Assembly: GCA_934661195.1 (NCBI GenBank)
Contig: CAKUJD010000002.1
Span: 310,001-374,000 of the forward strand
DNA from: an uncultured Muribaculaceae bacterium
Lineage (GTDB): Bacteria > Bacteroidota > Bacteroidia > Bacteroidales > Muribaculaceae
Length of the DNA stretch: 64,000 bases
Direction of reading: 5' to 3'
Of the stretch, positions 25,676-32,947 are shown in pieces. The translations under genes and the position numbers were made by a program. A model generated the notes under the pieces. It was given only the letters and a program-made list of their open reading frames with translations, had not been told where the DNA came from and ran no database searches. The number at the start of each line of letters is the position of its first letter. The first letter of the stretch is position 1.

Positions 25676-26320
25676 TTAAAAATTGAAATACACCTTGATG
25701 CCCGTAATCAGTCCATAGAGCGACAGCACCAGAATTATGCTGCCCATAATGCGGTTTATGAGCCACATGCTGCGGATGTTGAAGTGTGTGCGCACCTTGT
25801 TCACAAAGAATGTGATTACGGCCCACCACAGCAGTGCGCCCACCACAATGAATATGTAGCCAAGCAGGATGTGGTAGTAGCGGTACTCCGGCAGCGGGAA
25901 TCCAAAGCGGGCAAACAGGGGAATTATCAGGAATATTATAAGGGGGTTGGAAAGGGTGAAGAAGAATCCAGTGAGGGCGTCCTGCACATAATTCTCTTTC
26001 TTGTCGTGGGGTGTTTTCATCCGGCTCACTGGGTTATGGCATATCAGATACACCGCGTAGGCCGTGAGCAGCACGCTACCAATTATTTGCAGTATGCTCT
26101 GGTTGGTTTCAATCCAGTCGGTGACAATCGACATTCCCAAGCCTGTCAGCAGGCAGTAGAACAAATCGGAGACCGAGGCGCCAACACCGGTGAAAAAGCC
26201 CGATTCGCGGCCCTTGTTGAGCGTGCGCTGCACACACAGGATGCCAATGGGCCCCATTGGTGCCGACAAAATCACACCAATGGACACGCAGCTTATGATT
26301 ATTGACAACAATGTCTCCAT
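25676..26320 (-). CDS. LysE/RhtB family amino-acid exporter
   Basis: 214 residues with six predicted helices. The N-terminus has the family signature SIGVILSAPMGPIGILCVQRTLNKGRESGFFTGVG (seen in parts), where the G-P-I-G and N-K-G-R elements mark LysE-type exporters. A second part, SNPLIIFLIIPLF, corresponds to the conserved NP in the fifth helix. These inner-membrane proteins export amino acids such as lysine, arginine, homoserine or threonine. A TAACTTTG -7 box (26343-26350) precedes it. It heads a two-gene unit with the CBM9-like gene. Confidence 0.85.
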   Translation of the reverse strand: METLLSIIISCVSIGVILSAPMGPIGILCVQRTLNKGRESGFFTGVGASVSDLFYCLLTGLGMSIVTDWIETNQSILQIIGSVLLTAYAVYLICHNPVSRMKTPHDKKENYVQDALTGFFFTLSNPLIIFLIIPLFARFGFPLPEYRYYHILLGYIFIVVGALLWWAVITFFVNKVRTHFNIRSMWLINRIMGSIILVLSLYGLITGIKVYFNF

Positions 26321-26342
26321 TCACTCTATTGATTGCAAGATG

Positions 26343-26350
26343 CAAAGTTA
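26343..26350 (-). promoter_or_regulatory. Probable -7 element of the lysE-CBM9 unit
   Basis: TAACTTTG on the minus strand, about 22 bases before the ATG at 26320. The -33 position has no recognisable TTTG. Confidence 0.42.
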
Positions 26351-26395
26351 ATAAAAATATTTGTATTTACGTCCAGCGGTCCGATTTTAGCAGAT

Positions 26396-26435
26396 GAAAA
26401 AGCAGCGCATTGCCTCTGTGGGGCAGTGCGCTGCT
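26396..26435 (-). terminator. Intrinsic terminator downstream of RNase P RNA
   Basis: A 14-bp stem AGCAGCGCACTGCC / GGCAATGCGCTGCT (one G-T pair, 7-base loop) is followed on the minus strand by TTTTCATC. It lies about 35 bases past the predicted mature 3' end of rnpB. Confidence 0.75.
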
Positions 26436-26469
26436 TGCATATGCGGTTGTGAATTTTTTGCTGATAAAA

Positions 26470-26848
26470 AAACGAGGCAGCACAGTTATAAGCCGGGTTA
26501 TGTGTCGGCCTGCATAGCAAGCCGCCGCTTGTCATTTATCTGTCCGCACTGTTGCCAGTGCGGTATAGCAGTCCACCCCTCGGCAATGGACGAGTAACCC
26601 TTAAATGCCGATATACTTGACCTTGCAACTCACAGGTGGTGCGTCACACCATGTCGCCACAGTGCCCGGTGAGCTCTTACCTCGCCTTTTCACCCTTACC
26701 GGCCGTGGCCGGCGGTTGTTTTCTGTCACCTTAACCCTACTGTCGCCAATAGCTTCCCGTTAAGAAATGTGATACTCTGCGTTGCCCGGACTTTCCTCTC
26801 GATACCGCCGAAGCGAGTGACGAGCGACAAGCCGCCATGCTGTCTCGT
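26470..26848 (-). ncRNA. rnpB: RNase P RNA
   Basis: The minus strand contains the hallmark GAGGAAAGTCCGGGC (26798-26784) of the 5' half of bacterial RNase P RNA and CATAACCCGGCTTATA near the 3' end, which pair as the P4 core. The ends form a P1 helix: ACGAGACAGC close to the 5' end pairs with GCTGCCTCGT at 26481-26472 with one mismatch, followed by a T-run. The RNA is the catalytic subunit that removes 5' leaders from pre-tRNAs. It has a promoter with a full -7 box just upstream. Ends are estimated to within a few bases; length about 380 nt fits the A-type RNA of Bacteroidetes. Confidence 0.93.
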
Positions 26849-26852
26849 GCTG

Positions 26853-26884
26853 CAAAGTTAGTGATTATTGTCTGTTCAGGCAAC
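26853..26884 (-). promoter_or_regulatory. Promoter of rnpB
   Basis: GTTG (26884-26881), 20 bases, TAACTTTG (26860-26853) on the minus strand. The predicted start near 26848 coincides with the 5' end deduced from the P1 helix, so promoter and RNA model support each other. Confidence 0.78.
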
Positions 26885-26906
26885 CCTGACCGGCGCAATA
26901 ATTCGC

Positions 26907-27545
26907 CTATGCGGCGGTTATCAGCTTGCGTCCAGTGTCTAATAGCAGCCCAATTGCCCACTTTATTATTATTATCGAGCACACTATGGCCACGGCCGAG
27001 TCGATCCATGTGATGTTCCACAACCTAACGCACACAAGTCCCACAATGGTCCCGACGCCCGTCATGGCATCGGCCACCACGTGCAGAAACGCTGAGTGGC
27101 TGTTGTAGTCGCCCTCGCCGTGCTTGAAGTGTAGCGCGTAGGCGCAAATCAGGTTCACCACCATGCCCACTATGGTTATTGTCATTGCCTCGGTAAACTT
27201 GATTGGCTCTCCTCCGCTGGCTATGCGCTCGGCGGCCTCCACCGTGATAAGCACGGCAAACACCAGCAGCAGCACACCGCTGGCAAACGCCGCCAGGGCC
27301 AGGATGCGGTCGCCGCTGTAACGCTCGTTGCCTGCTTTGCGCAGGTGGCGCACAAGCACATAGGCGCCAAGTGTGAGCCCGAAAGCCATCACATGGCCGC
27401 CCATATGAATACCATTGGCCAGCAGGGCCATTGAACCCGACAGCAGTCCCACCACAATTTCTAGCAGCATCACCACTGCCGAGAATGCTACTACAAACGC
27501 GGTGTGCCGCTCTTCTTTTGAACGAGATATGTTTCCTTTTGTCAT
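26907..27545 (-). CDS. Short cation diffusion facilitator (CDF) family transporter
   Basis: 212 residues from the ATG at 27545. An open frame begins at 27572, but that codon lies inside a perfect promoter, so the inner start is preferred. Six helices are visible. The helix-2 motif reads MALLANGIHMGGHV, where related DmeF-like proteins usually have ADG-x-HM-xx-H; the metal-binding Asp appears as Asn44, while H47 and H51 are kept. Helix 5 keeps HVVADAMT (H155, D159). The protein stops right after helix 6, so the C-terminal cytoplasmic metal-sensing domain is absent. It probably exports a divalent metal, but the Asp-to-Asn change makes the ion and even the activity uncertain. Confidence 0.8.
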   Translation of the reverse strand: MTKGNISRSKEERHTAFVVAFSAVVMLLEIVVGLLSGSMALLANGIHMGGHVMAFGLTLGAYVLVRHLRKAGNERYSGDRILALAAFASGVLLLVFAVLITVEAAERIASGGEPIKFTEAMTITIVGMVVNLICAYALHFKHGEGDYNSHSAFLHVVADAMTGVGTIVGLVCVRLWNITWIDSAVAIVCSIIIIKWAIGLLLDTGRKLITAA

Positions 27546-27569
27546 TTTGTCATGCCGTGAATTGCACTG

Positions 27570-27601
27570 CAAAGATACTGCAATATCGGCCTATGCGCAA
27601 A
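27570..27601 (-). promoter_or_regulatory. Promoter of the CDF transporter gene
   Basis: TTTG (27601-27598), exactly 20 bases, TATCTTTG (27577-27570) on the minus strand: full consensus. Start near 27565, giving a ~20-base leader and fixing the start codon at 27545. Confidence 0.8.
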
Positions 27602-27720
27602 GGCTGCGTGGAACAAATGTGGCTCGATGCGCTTTATGGGCCGGCCTTTGTGAGGACTATTTTTAAAGAATACAAAATCACTGCTTTCTGATATTAAATT
27701 TGATTAATAAGATGCTGCGC

Positions 27721-27754
27721 GGCATTGGAATTGCAGTTATTAATTGTACATTTG
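27721..27754 (+). promoter_or_regulatory. htrA promoter region: sigma-54-like element overlapping a housekeeping-like promoter
   Basis: GGCATTGGAATTGCA (27721-27735) has GG and GC separated by 10 bases, as in -24/-12 promoters, but differs from TGGCAC in two positions. ATTG (27724-27727), 19 bases, TACATTTG (27747-27754) also fits the Bacteroidetes primary consensus. The two overlap, so either or both could be used; the housekeeping reading is at least as good. Confidence 0.45.
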
Positions 27755-27826
27755 CAACGCAAACCGCAAAAGTTAAAATTAACGATTGAAACTATTAAAC
27801 AAGAAAATAATTAACATTTCATCATT

Positions 27827-29383
27827 ATGAAACAGAACAAGAAATTAGCGATTTTGCTGGCTGGGGCCTCAATTTTCGGCTCGGCCTCGACACTCTTTGC
27901 CGCTCAGATTGCGGGCAAAGCAATCAATGATTCCTATATCCCGGCTCAGGAGTCGGTGGCCACCAGCCAGTCGGCGCTTGTCAACACCGCAGTCTCCCGC
28001 CCGGCTTCGGCCAGCTATCCCGACCTCACGGCAGCTGCCGAAACTTCGCTCAACTCTGTGGTGAGCATCAAGTCGTTTGTCACCCCAAAGCAGCAACAGT
28101 ATTATCAGGGTGGCAACGACTGGTTCGACCCGTTTGAGTTCTTCTTTGGCCCTGGCTTTGACGGCAACGGCACATCGCGCCGCCGCCAGCAGCAACAGCC
28201 ACAACAACAGCAAAAGGACGCCGAGCCACAGGCCAAGGGCCTTGGCTCGGGTGTGATAATATCGGCCGACGGCTACATTGTGACCAACAACCACGTGGTT
28301 GACGGTGCCGAGAAACTCGAGGTTACTCTCAACGACAACCGCAAGTTTAACGCCAAGGTGATTGGCACCGACGCCACCACCGATATTGCACTCCTTAAAA
28401 TAGAGGCGAAAGACTTGAAGCCGATGACCTTTGGCAACTCCGACAATGTGAAGGTCGGCCAGTGGGTTTTGGCAGTTGGCAACCCCTTTGGCCTTAATTC
28501 AACCGTCACCGCCGGTATAGTGAGCGCAAAGGCACGCGGCCTTAACAAGGGCAACAACATGGGCATTGAGTCGTTCATTCAGCACGATGCCGCCGTCAAC
28601 CCAGGCAACAGTGGAGGCGCGCTGGTTGACACCAACGGCGAACTCATTGGCATCAACACCATGATATATTCGCAGACGGGCAGCTATGCAGGCTATTCAT
28701 TTGCTATTCCGTCGTCGGTGGTTAAGAAGATTGTCACCGACATCAAGCAGTACGGATCGGTGCAGCGCGCAGTGCTTGGCGTGACATTCACCGAACTTGA
28801 CGCCGACAAGGCCAAAGAGAAGAATATCACTGCCACCACCGAGGGCATATATGTGGCAAAGGTGGCCGACCGCAGCGCCGCCAAAGACGCAGGCCTTGCC
28901 GAGGGCGATGTGATTGTGAAACTCAACGGCCACGATGTGAAGAACGGGGCTCAGATGCTTGAGCAGATGAGCAAGCTCCGCCCGGGCGACAAGGCCACCA
29001 TCTCGTATTACCGCGACAACAAACTTAAGACGGCCGAAGTGACCCTGAAGAACAATCAGGGCAACACCAAGATTACAAAGGCTGTAGACATGATGTCGCT
29101 TGGTTGCGCATTCCAGGAACTTACCGCTCAGGACAAGAAGGACCTTGGCATAAGCAGCGGTGTGAAGGTGAGCGGTATCAAGGAAGGCAAGTTTAAGGCT
29201 GCCGGCATCAAGAATGGCTTTGTGATTACCGACATCAACAATATGCGCGTCAACAGCCGCGACGATGTTGAGACCATCTACGGCCAGATAATGCGCGACA
29301 ACGACAGCGACAAGGTGATGTTCATCACCGGTATGTATCCCACCGGCAAGAAGGTGTATTACGCTGTCGACCTTACCGACTGA
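27827..29383 (+). CDS. htrA: HtrA/DegP (Do) family periplasmic serine protease
   Basis: 518 residues. A signal peptide covers residues 1-26. The trypsin-like domain has the triad H156 (IVTNNHVV), D186 (TDIALLK) and S262 (NPGNSGGAL). Residues ~88-137 form a long Q/G-rich loop (LA loop region) containing a run of Gln. Two PDZ domains follow (~310-400 and ~415-510), the first with GIYVAKVADRSAAKDAGL and GDVIVKLNGHDV. It degrades or refolds misfolded envelope proteins. It stands alone between divergent CDF and convergent holA, with a promoter region that carries both a sigma-54-like and a housekeeping-like element. Confidence 0.95.
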   Translation: MKQNKKLAILLAGASIFGSASTLFAAQIAGKAINDSYIPAQESVATSQSALVNTAVSRPASASYPDLTAAAETSLNSVVSIKSFVTPKQQQYYQGGNDWFDPFEFFFGPGFDGNGTSRRRQQQQPQQQQKDAEPQAKGLGSGVIISADGYIVTNNHVVDGAEKLEVTLNDNRKFNAKVIGTDATTDIALLKIEAKDLKPMTFGNSDNVKVGQWVLAVGNPFGLNSTVTAGIVSAKARGLNKGNNMGIESFIQHDAAVNPGNSGGALVDTNGELIGINTMIYSQTGSYAGYSFAIPSSVVKKIVTDIKQYGSVQRAVLGVTFTELDADKAKEKNITATTEGIYVAKVADRSAAKDAGLAEGDVIVKLNGHDVKNGAQMLEQMSKLRPGDKATISYYRDNKLKTAEVTLKNNQGNTKITKAVDMMSLGCAFQELTAQDKKDLGISSGVKVSGIKEGKFKAAGIKNGFVITDINNMRVNSRDDVETIYGQIMRDNDSDKVMFITGMYPTGKKVYYAVDLTD

Positions 29384-29440
29384 CACTCGCTTAAGCAGAA
29401 GCCGCAGTGGCGGCTCAGCAGCAGCACAAGATAAGAATTA

Positions 29441-29481
29441 GCAATCCCGACGCTTCTCATAATGAGAGACGCCGGGATTGC
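29441..29481. terminator. Hairpin between convergent htrA and holA
   Basis: GCAATCCCGACGCTTCTCA pairs with the segment 29463-29481 (16 of 19 positions, AATA-type loop). Neither side has a strong T-run, so it may need Rho or act as an mRNA 3'-end stabiliser; it lies 57 bases after the htrA stop and 24 bases after the holA stop. Confidence 0.55.
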
Positions 29482-29505
29482 TGCGTTAGCGTATGCCTTG
29501 GTTAA

Positions 29506-30549
29506 TTATGCGTGCAGAATTTTGAACATGAGTTCTTTGAGCAGGGCATAGCTGTCTTGCCGCGACCCATGGCCTTTGCTCTTTGTGTCGCATTCACGCA
29601 GATAGCTGATTATGTTCACGCACGCAAGTGTGCTATAGTTTTGTGCTGCCTGCTTAAACTTTTTGAGCCTGAACAGCGACCTGCAGTTGCACTGCTTCAT
29701 CAGCCCTTCGTCGGTGCGGTCGCGGCTTGTGCGCAGCAGCAGCACGCTTGAGAAGAACGAGAACAGCTGCGACACCGTGATTGCCACGGGATTGTGTTTG
29801 GGATTCTTCTCGTAATAGTCGATTATGCGGTAGACCTTGGCCCCATTGCGCACAATTAGCGCGTCTTCAAGCTCAAAGTTGTTGTAGTCTTTGCTTATGC
29901 CGATATTTTTCTCCACCAGCTCGGGCGTAATGCTTTTGTTTGGGCCTACAAGCATTTGCAGTTTGGATATTTCGCCAAACAGTCGCGACAAGTCGGTGCC
30001 GATGCTGGTGGCCAGCATTGTGGCCGACTTGTTGTCGATGCTAAGGCCCAAATTCTTCACGTGGCTTGCAATCACGCCCGGCAGCTCGTAGTCGCGCACC
30101 TTGTTGGACTCAAACACCACCCCGGCATTGCTGCTTTTAATCTCATCAAGAAGACCTTTTGCCTTTATTGCTCCGCCCTTGTTGCAAATCACCAGAATTG
30201 TGGTGTCGAGAGGCCGCTGGGCGTAGAACTTAAAAGAGTCAAGGTTGCCGGTTGCGCTGCTTTTGCCGGCATTTTGGGCGTCTTTCAGCACCACCACCTG
30301 CCGCTGTGCCATCACAGGATAGCGTCGGCAGGCGCCTATCAGGTCGTTGATGTTTGCGTCAGCGCCATAGGCTACGGTCAGGTTGAAGTCTCGTTCGTCG
30401 TCGCTAAGGGCGTTGGCCACAATCAGGTTGGTGAGACTGTCGATGTAATAGGGCTCTTCGCCCTCAAGCACGTATATGTGGCGGAATTTGTGCTGCATGA
30501 TCTCGTTGCGCAGCGAGGTGTAGCTCACGCCGGTCTTTTTAGGAGGCAT
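29506..30549 (-). CDS. holA: DNA polymerase III subunit delta
   Basis: 347 residues. It begins with YTSLRNEIMQHKFRHIYVLEGEEPYYIDSLT (seen in parts), the usual Bacteroidetes HolA start in which the degenerate P-loop-like GEEPYYID region lies. The central part has TTILVICNKGG and AGVVFESNKVRDYELPGVIASH, and the C-terminal collar domain ends in DSYALLKELMFKIL. Delta opens the sliding clamp within the clamp-loader complex. It is the last gene of a minus-strand set uvrD-nspC-flavodiiron-holA, with gaps of 9, 16 and 33 bases; the combination is probably positional rather than functional. Confidence 0.93.
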   Translation of the reverse strand: MPPKKTGVSYTSLRNEIMQHKFRHIYVLEGEEPYYIDSLTNLIVANALSDDERDFNLTVAYGADANINDLIGACRRYPVMAQRQVVVLKDAQNAGKSSATGNLDSFKFYAQRPLDTTILVICNKGGAIKAKGLLDEIKSSNAGVVFESNKVRDYELPGVIASHVKNLGLSIDNKSATMLATSIGTDLSRLFGEISKLQMLVGPNKSITPELVEKNIGISKDYNNFELEDALIVRNGAKVYRIIDYYEKNPKHNPVAITVSQLFSFFSSVLLLRTSRDRTDEGLMKQCNCRSLFRLKKFKQAAQNYSTLACVNIISYLRECDTKSKGHGSRQDSYALLKELMFKILHA

Positions 30550-30582
30550 GCTGTGTAATGCTTAAAAATGCTGGTGAAAAAA

Positions 30583-31773
30583 TTAGCTTTGCATGGCCCG
30601 TTTGATTTCTGCGCACATCTTTTGACAAGCTTCCTTGGCGGCTGTGGAGTGGGGCGCATATTGGAACTCAAACGGCTCGAGCACTTCATTTTTGGCGCCG
30701 TCGAAGGCTGCGGCCATCTTTTTGCTCACGCCTGGCGACCAGGTGTAGCATCCAAAGCAGCCAATGGTGTGGCGCTGCATGGCGCGGTTCTGAAGGGCTT
30801 CGATCAGTGCTGCTACAGGCGGAAATATGGCTGCGTTGTAGGTGGGACTGCCCAATATCAGTGTACCGTAGGTGCAGATGTCGCGCAGCACGGCCGACTT
30901 GTCGGCCGTGCAAAGGTTGTGCATAACCACAGGGCCGACGCCTTCTTTTGCCAGCTCATGGGCCATGGCTTGTGCCATTTGCTGCGTGCAGCCGTGCATC
31001 GAGCCGTAGGCAATCACCACGCCTGGCTTGGTGTCCCAGTTGGCCAGCTGCATATAGCGCTCAATTGTCTGGCCTGCATATTTGGTCCACACTGGTCCGT
31101 GTGTTGGGCAAATGGCCTTTATGTTGAGTGACGACAGCTTTTTGGCGGCATTCCTCACTGGAATGCCATATTTTGCCACAATGCAGGCGTAATAGCGTGT
31201 CATCTCGTTCCAATAGCCGTCGAGGCACAGTTGTGTGTCGAACAGCGCGCCGTTGAGCGCACCAAAGCAGCCGAAGGCATCGCCCGAAAACAGGATGCCG
31301 TCACTGCCCTCAAATGTCATCATGGTCTCTGGCCAGTGCAGCATGGGGGTGAGGTGGAAACTAAGCGATGTGCCGCCCAGCGGCAGTGTGTCGCCGTCGG
31401 CCACCACCTTCACGCCGCTGTCAATGCCGTAAAAGCCCTTTAGCATCTGTGCCGTCTTGGCATTGCCCACAATCTCTATGCTTGGATAGTGGGCCCTGAT
31501 GAGGCTTATCGAGCCTGAGTGGTCGGGCTCCATGTGGTTCACCACCATATAGTCGATGCCGCGGTCGCCAATGCGGGCCTTTATGTTGGTCAGAAAAGAG
31601 GCGAAACTGCCGGCGTCTACGGTGTCGATCAGGGCCACCTTGTCGCCTCCGTCCACAAGATATGAGTTGTATGATGCGCCATTGGGAAGTGCCCAAAGAC
31701 CTTCAAACAAGGTGGTTGTGTGGTCGTCGACGCCAACATAGCTCACTTTGTCGCTGATTTTGTAAATATCCAT
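30583..31773 (-). CDS. Flavodiiron protein (A-type flavoprotein)
   Basis: 396 residues in the standard two-domain arrangement. The metallo-beta-lactamase-like domain (~1-250) carries the di-iron ligands H80, E82, D84 and H85 (NHMEPDHSGS), H146 (MLHWPE), D165 (SGDAFG) and H225 (CPTHGPVW). The flavodoxin domain (~255-396) starts VVIAYGSMHGCTQQMAQAMA, the FMN phosphate loop, followed by LILGSPTYNAAIFPP. These cytoplasmic enzymes reduce O2 to water and/or NO to N2O, protecting anaerobes. It lies 16 bases after nspC. The sequence alone does not settle O2 versus NO preference. Confidence 0.95.
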   Translation of the reverse strand: MDIYKISDKVSYVGVDDHTTTLFEGLWALPNGASYNSYLVDGGDKVALIDTVDAGSFASFLTNIKARIGDRGIDYMVVNHMEPDHSGSISLIRAHYPSIEIVGNAKTAQMLKGFYGIDSGVKVVADGDTLPLGGTSLSFHLTPMLHWPETMMTFEGSDGILFSGDAFGCFGALNGALFDTQLCLDGYWNEMTRYYACIVAKYGIPVRNAAKKLSSLNIKAICPTHGPVWTKYAGQTIERYMQLANWDTKPGVVIAYGSMHGCTQQMAQAMAHELAKEGVGPVVMHNLCTADKSAVLRDICTYGTLILGSPTYNAAIFPPVAALIEALQNRAMQRHTIGCFGCYTWSPGVSKKMAAAFDGAKNEVLEPFEFQYAPHSTAAKEACQKMCAEIKRAMQS

Positions 31774-31789
31774 GATTGCTATTTTATGT

Positions 31790-32938
31790 TTAGTCCATTC
31801 TGTTTTTATAGTCGCTGAATGTGAATTTGCGCAGCAGCTCCACTGTGCCGTCGCTGTGCTGCATCAGCAGCGATGGGTGTTGAATGCCGTTGAACATGTG
31901 CGTCTTAACCGTGGTGTAGTGGTTCATGTCCTCAAACGTGAGCCGGTCGCCCACGCGCAGTTCCCGGCCAAACGACCAGTCACCTATGAAGTCGCCGCTC
32001 AGGCACGAGTTGCCGCCAATGCGGTAAGTGGGCTTGCTCCTGTCCACCTCGGGCAGCGCCTCGGTGATAGTAGGCTTGTATGGCATCTCAAGGCAGTCGG
32101 GCATGTGGCAGGCAAATGAGGCATCAATTATGGCAGTTTTGATGCCGCTGTTTTCTACCACATCGACGACTGTAGAAATCAAGTCGCCTGTGCGCCAGCA
32201 AAATGCGCTGCCTGGCTCAAGTATCACTTCAAGGTTGGGATGCTCTTGGCGGAAGCGCTTAATGAGGCCTATTAGGTGCTTGGTGTCGTAGCCCTCACGC
32301 GTCATCAGGTGGCCGCCGCCCATATTTATCCATTTAAGCTGCGGCAGGAAACTGCCAAATTGCCCCGTCACCGAGTTAAGCACTTTTTCAAGGTCGTAGG
32401 ACGTGGACTCGCACAGTGCGTGAAAGTGGAAGCCCTCTATGCCGTCGGGTAGCGAAGTCAGTTTGTCGGCTGTTACGCCAAACCGCGACCCTGGTGCGCA
32501 TGGGTTGTAGATGTCGGTGTCGACCACCGAGCACATGGGGTTGATGCGCAAGCCGCAACTCACGGGCTCGCTTGTGTGTGCCTCGTTGTACTGCCTCACC
32601 AGCGGCACAAAGCGCTCGGCCTGCTCCACTGAGTTGAATGTGATGTGTGAGCTGCCTTCGATAAACCGGCCGATGGTGGCGCCGGTGTACACTGGGCAAT
32701 AGCTGTGAGCCTTGTGGTGAAGCTCCTCGATTGCCAGCTGCATCTCGTTGAGCGAGCTGGCAGTGGACTGAATGCCATATTCCCTGAATATGGGGAACGT
32801 GCGCCACAGCGCATTGGCCTTAAAAGCCATTATTATTTTTGCGCCGCTTTCGCGCATTACACGCGTAATGAGGTCGAGATTGCGTCGCAGCTTGTCCTCA
32901 TACACGATGTAGTATGGTGTTTGCAGTGTTTCGTTCAT
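31790..32938 (-). CDS. nspC: Carboxynorspermidine decarboxylase
   Basis: 382 residues of the alanine-racemase-fold PLP decarboxylases. The PLP lysine is K40 in IMAFKANALW. Other family features: GLRINPMCSV, FHFHALCES, WINMGGGHLMTREGYD (phosphate-binding Gly loop), LEPGSAFCW, YRIGGNSCLSGDFIGD with the catalytic Cys, and C-terminal TFEDMNHYTTVKTHMFNGIQHP. It converts carboxy(nor)spermidine to (nor)spermidine in the alternative polyamine pathway used by Bacteroidales. Its usual partner, carboxynorspermidine dehydrogenase, is not next to it. It lies 9 bases after the uvrD-type helicase gene. Confidence 0.95.
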   Translation of the reverse strand: MNETLQTPYYIVYEDKLRRNLDLITRVMRESGAKIIMAFKANALWRTFPIFREYGIQSTASSLNEMQLAIEELHHKAHSYCPVYTGATIGRFIEGSSHITFNSVEQAERFVPLVRQYNEAHTSEPVSCGLRINPMCSVVDTDIYNPCAPGSRFGVTADKLTSLPDGIEGFHFHALCESTSYDLEKVLNSVTGQFGSFLPQLKWINMGGGHLMTREGYDTKHLIGLIKRFRQEHPNLEVILEPGSAFCWRTGDLISTVVDVVENSGIKTAIIDASFACHMPDCLEMPYKPTITEALPEVDRSKPTYRIGGNSCLSGDFIGDWSFGRELRVGDRLTFEDMNHYTTVKTHMFNGIQHPSLLMQHSDGTVELLRKFTFSDYKNRMD

Positions 32939-32947
32939 TTTATTGGT

